NCBI GenBank assembly: GCA_017383945.1
Contig: JAFNUQ010000108.1
Location: forward strand, 1-5,636
Direction of reading: 5' to 3'
Length of the DNA stretch: 5,636 nt
From: Bacteroidales bacterium
GTDB lineage: Bacteria > Bacteroidota > Bacteroidia > Bacteroidales > UBA932
The first letter of the stretch is position 1, and every line of letters begins with the position of its first letter. The translations under genes and the position numbers were made by a program. The notes under the pieces are model-generated. The model made no database searches. It was not told where the DNA came from and saw only the letters and a list, made by a program, of their open reading frames with translations. Shown here in pieces: positions 1 through 5,636 of the stretch.

Positions 1-2581
1 ACAGGATAATATATTCTACTTCGGTACCCTCACAAAGCTGCTTCAGCACCTGTGAGACCGACTGGGCGGTGACAGCATTAAGAGCACTATCAAAGCCTGT
101 TGTCAGGTCTTTACCTTCGCTATAGCGCACCAATACGTCATCGATGAGACGGTCAGGAGTATTCTGCCTGAAGGTCTGAACGCCCTTGATTTCATTTTTA
201 TATGCAGCCAAGTCTTCTCCTGAGACCGTAATTTCAGACAATTTTGATTTAACAGAACGCACTGCTGTCAGAAGGGTCAAAGGATCCGAAACTGTAACAC
301 CTTGTGGAAGGCCATCGGACTTGCACAGATGACAATTGAAATATACCGTTGCCCTCTCTGTAGGGAACAAATCCACCCTGTTGTCTCCTTGAATATAGGC
401 TCCGTGCTCCGCCAATGCGATAGTGAGCTCTTTATCTATCACGCGCACGGCTATCTGAAAAGCTAGGAAAGACTGCAGATTGAAGGTTATCGGTGTAGAT
501 AAGGCAAAGCTGACACCCATCTCAGCACCACCCACAAGTCCAGGTCTTGCCTCCTTGATAAATGTGACGGCTCCGGATGCATAACGGGTGTTGATGTGCG
601 GTCTTTGAGCATACTTCTTCTGAGTCTGGAAATTACCTATCAAAGGCAGGAGCTGTTTTTTCAACTCTTCCTCATCAAGGTCTCCGATCAGAACTATCAG
701 ACCGTCATTGACTTTTGAGAAGGCTTTCTGGAAATAGGCTTCCGCCCTTTGTGGCAAATCGTCTCCGAGCGCAGCAATATTCTTGCGTTCAGAATAAAGA
801 TATTCTGGATGCATAACACTATCCATCAACGAGTTGACGTTGGTTGGAGAAAGCAGATCCATATCTATCCTCAGCGCCTCTTCTGCCTTGTATCTAGCAA
901 ACTCCTCCGGCGAAGTTGTCCTATCATAGGAGAGTGCAAGCAGTGACTTCATCAGCAGTTCCATATTTTCCTTTGGAGCCTTGCCTGATATGCGCAGGTC
1001 TGAAACTGTCACTTGCTGGGTCATCGTGATGCCGTGGGAGAGAAGAGCCTTTCTAAACTCTTCACCGCTCAAGTTGGCGACATTGCTAATCTCCAGCATA
1101 TCTCCGACAAACGAGGCTTCTCCCGGCGTGAGGCCTTCCACATCTGAAACACCAGAGCGCAACATAAATGCATAGTAGAATTCGCCTGGCGTACTGAGTT
1201 TTTTATATACTACCCTGACACCATTGCTGAAGGTCCAGAGCTCTCCGCCCGAAACAGGCTCTTTGGTCTCGCTTCTAAGACGTATCTTGACTTGAGGGAA
1301 TTCAAAGTTCAGCGAATCACGATAATCCGGGCTATAGTTTGCAAAAAACTCATCTCCGCTTGTCCAAGCTTTATTGAATGTTGTCTTCACGACGTCCTCG
1401 CTGATACTTGACTCCGGCACATCATATCGCAAAGTCAAGTTGCTGGCAGAATCCAGAAGAGCGCTCACAAAACTATTGAAAAGCGGCAGCTCTTCCTGAC
1501 GAGAAAGTGCTGTCCGGGCAAAAAACTGGTTGATAGTATTGTCCGAGGCAAGATTTGACCCATAGAGGTAGGATGATACACACTTATCTACATAGTCCTT
1601 GTTTGTAGTCATCTTGGATAGAGTTCCCATTTCCGCCTCGGTGAACATCTTCAGCTTTGCTCTTTCAAACTCTTCCAGTGTAGCACCGTCGTTATCAAGG
1701 GATGCCAATGTAGATGCAAATAATCTTGTCGCCACCTCAAGATGCTTGGAAGATGTATATAGGGTAAAAGAAAACCTCTCATCTTCTGCACTCATAGAGC
1801 TATCTTGATATCTGTATCTAAAACCCGCAAGAGGAACTTCCTTACTATCAAAGACATCCGAAATCCTATCACTGACTATCTGTCCGAGAATATATGCGTA
1901 GGTTTTTGACACCAGCGGCTGGTAGGTATTCATATATTCCTGCGGGATCCTTGAGCTCGAGAAGATCGCATTGATGGCAGCGACATCCTGTGTCTGATTG
2001 TATAAGACCCTGAAAGACATCGAGTCACGATGAACCCATTGATATGATGTATCCACCTGTGGTTTCTGGATCGGAGGAACAATCATTGACAGAAGCGACA
2101 GCTTGTCTTTAACCGAAGCGGAATTGATGTCCCCACTCACAACCAGAGCTTGAGGGACATCTGACTCTCTTGCCATATTGAGCATCAGGTAAAGTGTAGA
2201 ATCCGCCTTGGCCTTATTATAAACCGGTACATTTTGAAACCTGTAGACGGTCGCGCCAGGAAGATGCTCGATAAAACCAGACTCTCCATATCCCACACCA
2301 CCTTCTGAGAAGAATTCGTATGGCTTGCGTGATTGCCATAAAGGAAGGGATGTCAGAACTGCACGCTCCGCTTCATCATCACAATGCTCTCTTCTGATCA
2401 GGGCAAAGTCTGCAAATCCTTTCTGGCTGGAATTGGTCACAAGATAGTAGTCCAAACCGCAAGTAAGACGTCCTTTTGAAATTTCTTTTGCCACCTCAAG
2501 CGACGGAAGAGCCTGTCCTTGCATCATAATAGGGAACAAGAACAAAAATAGGCTTATTAACCGAAGGCTGGTTTTTGACAT
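1..2581 (-). CDS. Secreted M16-family (insulinase/pitrilysin-fold) protein, predicted catalytically inactive; 3' end cut by window edge
   Basis: Reading the minus strand from ATG at 2581-2579 gives 860 residues without a stop, running off the left edge. Residues 1-24 form a signal peptide (MSKTS, hydrophobic core LISLFLFLFPIMM, likely cleavage after GQA), so the product should be periplasmic or envelope-associated. M16 features: a GLDYYLVTN start of the first domain (about 42-50), TVYRFQNVPVYN and DSTLYLML (about 111-134), ALVVSGDI (about 145-152), and a second half opening at LWTFSNGVRVVYKK (about 448-461) and ending with an LAEHGAY segment near residue 727, resembling the family's R/Y motif region. 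Known M16 enzymes bind zinc through HxxEH in the first domain. Here the equivalent stretch reads approximately TSLPL (77-81), no HxxEH occurs elsewhere, and the first domain is shortened. I infer a non-proteolytic homologue, perhaps a partner of an active M16 subunit or a binding protein. Bacteroidota members with two M16 halves are usually about 900 residues or a little more, so little is missing. The later Met19/Met20 would lose the signal peptide, hence this start. Confidence 0.88.
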   Translation of the reverse strand, partial: MSKTSLRLISLFLFLFPIMMQGQALPSLEVAKEISKGRLTCGLDYYLVTNSSQKGFADFALIRREHCDDEAERAVLTSLPLWQSRKPYEFFSEGGVGYGESGFIEHLPGATVYRFQNVPVYNKAKADSTLYLMLNMARESDVPQALVVSGDINSASVKDKLSLLSMIVPPIQKPQVDTSYQWVHRDSMSFRVLYNQTQDVAAINAIFSSSRIPQEYMNTYQPLVSKTYAYILGQIVSDRISDVFDSKEVPLAGFRYRYQDSSMSAEDERFSFTLYTSSKHLEVATRLFASTLASLDNDGATLEEFERAKLKMFTEAEMGTLSKMTTNKDYVDKCVSSYLYGSNLASDNTINQFFARTALSRQEELPLFNSFVSALLDSASNLTLRYDVPESSISEDVVKTTFNKAWTSGDEFFANYSPDYRDSLNFEFPQVKIRLRSETKEPVSGGELWTFSNGVRVVYKKLSTPGEFYYAFMLRSGVSDVEGLTPGEASFVGDMLEISNVANLSGEEFRKALLSHGITMTQQVTVSDLRISGKAPKENMELLMKSLLALSYDRTTSPEEFARYKAEEALRIDMDLLSPTNVNSLMDSVMHPEYLYSERKNIAALGDDLPQRAEAYFQKAFSKVNDGLIVLIGDLDEEELKKQLLPLIGNFQTQKKYAQRPHINTRYASGAVTFIKEARPGLVGGAEMGVSFALSTPITFNLQSFLAFQIAVRVIDKELTIALAEHGAYIQGDNRVDLFPTERATVYFNCHLCKSDGLPQGVTVSDPLTLLTAVRSVKSKLSEITVSGEDLAAYKNEIKGVQTFRQNTPDRLIDDVLVRYSEGKDLTTGFDSALNAVTAQSVSQVLKQLCEGTEVEYIIL

Positions 2582-2599
2582 AAAATCTTGATTTAAATA

Positions 2600-2607
2600 C
2601 AAAAGTA
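2600..2607 (-). promoter_or_regulatory. Putative -7 box (TACTTTTG) for the M16-like gene
   Basis: On the minus strand this octamer matches the Bacteroidota -7 consensus TAnnTTTG. It lies 18 bp upstream of the ATG at 2581, so transcription would begin about 10-14 nt before the start codon, giving a very short leader. No clear -33 TTG/TTTG element is visible at the expected distance, and there is no Shine-Dalgarno sequence, which is common in this phylum. Confidence 0.55.
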
Positions 2608-2620
2608 AAACAATTTTTAC

Positions 2621-2628
2621 TACTTTTG
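2621..2628 (+). promoter_or_regulatory. Putative -7 box (TACTTTTG) for the TPR-U32 operon
   Basis: This matches the Bacteroidota -7 consensus TAnnTTTG and is followed by GCACTTCGCA, a context often seen after such boxes. It lies 37 bp upstream of the ATG at 2666, so the leader would be about 30 nt. A -33 TTG is not evident. The leader is AT-rich (AACAATATTAATACCATATT before ATG) and has no Shine-Dalgarno sequence. It is the mirror image of the box serving the divergent gene. Confidence 0.65.
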
Positions 2629-2665
2629 CACTTCGCACAAGATTTAACAATATTAATACCATATT

Positions 2666-3592
2666 ATGAAAAAGATCATTGCAGTTATTGCTTCACTCAC
2701 TCTTGGTTTCTGCGTAGCAAATGCTCAGGACCTTCAGTCAATTACAGAAATGTATAACACTGCTGCTTCATCAATCTCTGTTAACAAGACTAGCGCCCTC
2801 TCAACTTTTGAGCAGGTGTATGGACTTGCAACAGCTCTTGGCGAGGAAGGTGCAGAAATCGCAGAGCAGTGCAAGGGCATCATTCCTTCACTTTACCTTG
2901 CAATCGCAAAGGATTTGGTAGGTGAGTCAAACTATGATGGTGCAATCGCTCAGTTGAATAAGGCTATCGAGATCGCTGCTAAGTATGAAAATGCAGAGGT
3001 TGCTACTGAGGCTAAGGAGCTTGTTCCTCAGGTTCTCATGCAGTCTGCAGGTACACTTCTCAACGCAAAGAAATATGCTGAGGCTGCAGCTATCTACAAG
3101 CAGGTTATAGATGCTGATGCTACCAATGGTGTTGCTGCTCTTCGTCTTGGTCTTGCTCTCAACGGAGCTGGTGACCTTGAGGGTGCAAAGGCTGCATTTG
3201 CTCAGGCTGCTGCCAATGGTCAGGCTGAGACAGCAAACAAGCAGCTCGGCAACATTCACCTTAAGGCTGCTGCTGCCGCTCTCAAGGCAAAGAAGTATGC
3301 TGATGCAGTTTCAGAGGCATTGTCTTGCGCAGAGATGACTCAGAACGCTACTGCATACCAGATCGCTGCTCAGGCTTCACAGGCTTCAGGCAAGAACGCT
3401 GACGCTATCAAGTATTTTGAGAAGTATCTCGAGCTTTCTCCTAAGGCTAAGAACGCAACTCAGGTTGCCTACACTATCGCAGTTCTTTACCAGCAGTCAA
3501 AGAACAACGCTAAGGCTAAGGAGTTCTATCAGAAAGCTGTTACCGATCCAAACTACGGCGCAGCTGCAAAGAAAATGCTTGAGACTCTTTAA
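2666..3592 (+). CDS. Exported alanine-rich tetratricopeptide-repeat (TPR) protein
   Basis: 308 residues. A signal peptide covers 1-20 (MKK, hydrophobic core IIAVIASLTLGF, cleavage after ANA before QD), so the protein is predicted to be periplasmic or envelope-located. The rest is helical with TPR-like units at roughly 73-106, 121-153, 156-186, 194-225, 229-262 and 266-299. These show the usual small/large residue pattern, for example AKKYAEAAAIYKQVI (134-148), AKKYADAVSEALSC (208-221) and ADAIKYFEKYLELSP (245-259). TPR arrays are protein-binding scaffolds and no catalytic domain is present, so the partner is unknown. Codon choice is markedly narrow (mostly AAG for Lys, GCT/GCA for Ala, CAG for Gln, CTT/CTC for Leu), unlike the neighbouring genes, which suggests high expression. 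It is first in an operon: its TAA overlaps the ATG of the U32 gene by one base. The Cys at residue 16 is not in a convincing lipobox, so a lipoprotein is unlikely. Confidence 0.9.
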   Translation: MKKIIAVIASLTLGFCVANAQDLQSITEMYNTAASSISVNKTSALSTFEQVYGLATALGEEGAEIAEQCKGIIPSLYLAIAKDLVGESNYDGAIAQLNKAIEIAAKYENAEVATEAKELVPQVLMQSAGTLLNAKKYAEAAAIYKQVIDADATNGVAALRLGLALNGAGDLEGAKAAFAQAAANGQAETANKQLGNIHLKAAAAALKAKKYADAVSEALSCAEMTQNATAYQIAAQASQASGKNADAIKYFEKYLELSPKAKNATQVAYTIAVLYQQSKNNAKAKEFYQKAVTDPNYGAAAKKMLETL

Positions 3593-3594
3593 TG
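3590..3594 (+). promoter_or_regulatory. TAATG stop/start overlap coupling the TPR and U32 genes
   Basis: The TPR gene's TAA occupies 3590-3592 and the U32 ATG occupies 3592-3594, sharing one A. With no separate ribosome-binding site or promoter visible just upstream, translation of the second gene probably depends on ribosomes terminating on the first. Confidence 0.7.
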
Positions 3595-5358
3595 CACACT
3601 CTAGAGTTATTATCTCCAGCTAGAAATTTAGAAATCGGCATCGCGGCCATCAACTGCGGTGCCGATGCCGTATATATCGCGGGTCCGCAGTTCGGTGCCC
3701 GTAAGGCTGCCGGTAATAGCTTTGAAGATATTGCAGAGCTCTGTCGTTATGCTCATCGATTTGGCGCGAGAGTCTTTGTGACCTTCAATACAATCATTCA
3801 GGATAACGAGCTGGAAGATGCTCATAATCAAGCTCTTCTTGCTCAAGAAGCAGGCGCAGACGCTTTGATAATCAGAGATCCCCGCATCTGCTTCTGGGAG
3901 GATATCAAGATTCCGCTTCACGCATCTACTCAATGTGCAATCAGAGATGAGCACAGGGCAGCCGAGTATTCCAAGCTGGGCTGCGCCAGACTTATCCTAG
4001 AACGCGAGCTATCGCTGAAAGAGATCAGTCGGATTGCCCGAAGTACAGATAGCGAAATCGAATTCTTTGTTCACGGAGCTTTGTGTGTGTGCTATAGCGG
4101 AGACTGCCGCCTTTCTGAATTTATTGATGGAAGAAGCGCAGATAAGGGAGAGTGCATACAGGCTTGCAGGTCGCTTTATGACTTGAAGGACGAACAAGGA
4201 AAAATCCTAGTACAGAATAAGGCTCTCCTGTCTTTAAAAGACTACAACTTGAGCAGGAGGATTGAAGATCTGGCAGAGGCCGGAGTGTGCTCATTCAAGA
4301 TAGAAGGAAGACTCAAGAACGCATCATATGTTCAAAATGTTACTAGAGCATATGATATCATACTCAACGACCTGGTTGCAAAATATCCTGAAAAATACAG
4401 AAGAGCTTCACACGGAAAGGTCAAGGCGTCCTTTGTACCTGATGTCAATAAGACATTTAATCGAGGATATACGGAGCTTTTCCTTGACGGAAAGAAGGGC
4501 AAGTGGTCTTCTATGGATGCCCCTAAGTCTATGGGCGAGGAAATCGGCATAGTTCAAAGTATCCGCCGCAACAAGGGCGAAGGCACTATGGAGGTCTTGC
4601 TCAAGACAAAACAAGGCATCACACTCAGAAACGGAGACGGATTCAGCTTCAGCACTCGCGATGGAGTCACCGGTTTCAGGGCCGATGTTTGCCGTGGAAG
4701 TAGCATCTTTGCAAAAGACATATCCTCTCTAAAAGAAAAAACCACTCTCTACCGCAACATCTCCAGCGAGTTTGAGAAAACCCTCAATAGCAGCAGCTGC
4801 GAGAGAACTCTACAAACAGAAACTTCATTAAACATAAACTATGAAAACAAGTCAAACTTGTATACTATACACATAGAGTCTCGTAGCTGTGATGGCAGAT
4901 ATATCAGTAAAGAGTGGTCGATTGAAGCGCCCAAGGCAAATAACAGCCAAAGGATGATCACAATGCTGCGAGATCAATTGTCAAAGCGAAGCAGCATATA
5001 TGACTTTTCAGTTGAAGGGATTGGAGGCAATCTTGACAACATCCCTCTTCTCAGCGCTGCAAGCATCAATGCAATGAGACGAGAGATCGCAGAAGCTTTT
5101 GATAATCAAGCTTGTATCAAGCTTCCTTTAACTCAAGGCACGCGCCCGGAAAAGGGGATGCAGATTCCTTCCGAATCCAGAAACTATAAGTTTGACGAGC
5201 TGATGCGCAGCAAATATTGCGTGCGTTATGAACTTGGACTTTGTCCGCGCCAGAGCAATAAAGGAAGTAATCGTCCTTTGTATCTGGAAAACAATGGTAA
5301 ACGATTCAAACTATCCTTTGATTGCGCTGTCTGCGAGATGACTCTTAGTTCAGACTAA
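3592..5358 (+). CDS. U32-family protein, RlhA/TrhP-like putative Fe-S RNA hydroxylase with DUF3656-like region
   Basis: 588 residues, beginning ELLSPARNLE and continuing GADAVYIAGPQFGAR, the usual start of the U32 TIM-barrel-like domain (about 1-255). The family signature ExFxxG[SA]xCxxxxGxCxxS is present as E157 to S175, with C165 and C172, followed by GRSADKGEC(188)IQAC(192)R and SFKIEGRLKN (234-243). Residues about 385-505 resemble DUF3656, and the C-terminus carries C543, C551, C578 and C581 (FDCAVCEM). Although named peptidases, characterised relatives are RlhA (hydroxylation of C2501 in 23S rRNA), TrhP (hydroxylation of U34 in tRNA, prephenate-dependent) and UbiU/UbiV (ubiquinone hydroxylation), with Fe-S clusters held by conserved cysteines. 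Domain order and length are closest to RlhA (about 650 residues in E. coli), but the RNA target cannot be fixed from sequence alone. There is no signal peptide, so it should be cytoplasmic. The start is supported by the one-base TAATG overlap with the upstream TPR gene, implying translational coupling; no Shine-Dalgarno is seen. Confidence 0.9.
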   Translation: MHTLELLSPARNLEIGIAAINCGADAVYIAGPQFGARKAAGNSFEDIAELCRYAHRFGARVFVTFNTIIQDNELEDAHNQALLAQEAGADALIIRDPRICFWEDIKIPLHASTQCAIRDEHRAAEYSKLGCARLILERELSLKEISRIARSTDSEIEFFVHGALCVCYSGDCRLSEFIDGRSADKGECIQACRSLYDLKDEQGKILVQNKALLSLKDYNLSRRIEDLAEAGVCSFKIEGRLKNASYVQNVTRAYDIILNDLVAKYPEKYRRASHGKVKASFVPDVNKTFNRGYTELFLDGKKGKWSSMDAPKSMGEEIGIVQSIRRNKGEGTMEVLLKTKQGITLRNGDGFSFSTRDGVTGFRADVCRGSSIFAKDISSLKEKTTLYRNISSEFEKTLNSSSCERTLQTETSLNINYENKSNLYTIHIESRSCDGRYISKEWSIEAPKANNSQRMITMLRDQLSKRSSIYDFSVEGIGGNLDNIPLLSAASINAMRREIAEAFDNQACIKLPLTQGTRPEKGMQIPSESRNYKFDELMRSKYCVRYELGLCPRQSNKGSNRPLYLENNGKRFKLSFDCAVCEMTLSSD

Positions 5359-5636
5359 ATCCCAGCATCACTCCACCAAAACGGGACATACTATATGGAC
5401 CTTCGGTAAAGAACTTCTGATGTAGCTGTCCCCTCCAGACGATATCGTCTCTATCCCGATATGGGATTTCTACGTCAAAACCATAGGATTTTGATTTGAT
5501 TTTAACCGAGCCGGAACATTTCCAGGAGGTGACTTCACCTCCATCATCTTCGGTAATCACCAAAGCCATATTTTCCATCTGCTCAGTATAGTTTGTCAAT
5601 ATCAGCGCCCTCAACGGAATTGTCTTTTTGAGTTGA
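5345..5636 (-). CDS. C-terminal fragment of an unrecognised protein; 5' end outside the window
   Basis: Minus-strand reading frame ending at TAA (5345-5347) and open to the right edge, giving about 97 residues. An in-frame TTG exists at 5614-5612, but the frame continues open upstream of it (QLKKTIP before LRALIL), so the true start is most likely beyond the window. The fragment has no visible membrane helix. It is mixed polar/hydrophobic with alternating patterns suggesting beta strands (for example SGSVKIKSKSYGFDVEI), and it ends in RFGGVMLGFSLN, a glycine-containing amphipathic strand. I do not recognise a family. A beta-rich envelope protein is possible but unproven. It converges on the U32 gene, and the two coding ends overlap by 14 bp (5345-5358). 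Confidence 0.6.
   Translation of the reverse strand, partial: QLKKTIPLRALILTNYTEQMENMALVITEDDGGEVTSWKCSGSVKIKSKSYGFDVEIPYRDRDDIVWRGQLHQKFFTEGPYSMSRFGGVMLGFSLN

Larger units (their letters stand above)
2583..2645. repeat. Imperfect 63-bp palindrome spanning the divergent promoter region
   Basis: Two pairs of perfect 8-bp inverted repeats share one centre at position 2614. The inner pair is CAAAAGTA (2600-2607) with TACTTTTG (2621-2628); the outer pair is AAATCTTG (2583-2590) with CAAGATTT (2638-2645). Pairing base by base about 2614, 22 of 31 positions are complementary. The inner arms are also the -7 boxes of the two divergent genes, and the outer arms fall just downstream of them at the same 9-bp distance. 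It could be a binding site for a dimeric regulator, a by-product of two matching promoters placed back to back, or the remnant of an inverted duplication. Confidence 0.75.

Noticed and set aside
749..1808. Short plus-strand open frames (749-946, 981-1175, 1599-1808)
   Set aside because: They lie antisense within the continuous 860-codon M16-like gene, have no family-like sequence, and no promoter or ribosome-binding context was seen.
2264..2278. GFIEH (M16-like residues 102-106) as a degenerate HxxEH zinc motif
   Set aside because: It sits directly before TVYRFQNVP, which aligns with the NAYTSxxxTVY region of active enzymes, about 25-40 residues after where HxxEH belongs. The resemblance to HFLEH is probably chance, and the first His is missing anyway.
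2693..2725. TPR protein as a lipoprotein through Cys16
   Set aside because: The residues before the Cys are LGF, not a normal lipobox ending in Gly, Ala or Ser, while ANA|QD is a good ordinary signal peptidase site.
2927..3259. 110-codon minus-strand open frame within the TPR gene
   Set aside because: Its Ser/Leu/Cys-rich sequence is the expected shadow of the strongly biased GCT/AAG/CAG codons on the other strand.
5105..5124. Direct repeat ATCAAGCTT twice, separated by GT
   Set aside because: It lies in the U32 coding sequence, only two copies exist, and the codons (Asn-Gln-Ala-Cys-Ile-Lys-Leu) read normally. Most likely chance.
5612..5614. TTG at 5614-5612 as start of the right-edge minus-strand gene
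   Set aside because: The frame stays open to the window edge upstream of it, and there is no promoter or signal peptide at that point; the protein most likely begins outside the window.

Overview
The window looks like chromosomal DNA from a member of the Bacteroidota, most likely Bacteroidales. Three things point there: two TAnnTTTG-type -7 promoter boxes, start codons without clear Shine-Dalgarno sequences, and protein families typical of that group (a Bacteroidales-style M16 homologue, and a U32 protein with a DUF3656-like C-terminal part). The assignment is an inference from sequence character, not from a database match.

Layout: (1) Positions 1-2581, minus strand, hold a long secreted M16 (insulinase/pitrilysin-fold) protein. 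It starts inside the window and is cut by the left edge after 860 residues, probably close to its natural end. Its zinc-binding HxxEH motif is absent, so it looks like a catalytically dead relative. (2) Positions 2582-2665 are an 84-bp divergent intergenic region. Most of it is one imperfect palindrome centred on 2614, carrying a mirror-image TACTTTTG -7 box for each direction and a mirror-image CAAGATTT element just downstream of each. (3) Positions 2666-3592, plus strand, encode a small alanine-rich exported TPR-repeat protein with strongly biased codon use. (4) Positions 3592-5358, plus strand, encode a 588-residue U32-family protein (RlhA/TrhP-like, putative Fe-S RNA hydroxylase) whose ATG overlaps the TPR gene's stop by one base (TAATG), so the two are very probably one transcript. 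(5) Positions 5345-5636, minus strand, are the C-terminal end of an unrecognised protein. Its gene converges on the U32 gene and overlaps it by 14 bp.

The M16 protein and the TPR protein are both predicted to be exported and are transcribed from back-to-back, symmetrical promoters, which suggests joint control. The U32 enzyme is cytoplasmic and probably acts on RNA; it appears to be carried along by translational coupling rather than by an obvious shared pathway. I see no tRNA, rRNA, CRISPR array, insertion sequence, phage gene or defence system. Apart from the promoter symmetry and the lost metal site, this is ordinary core-genome sequence.
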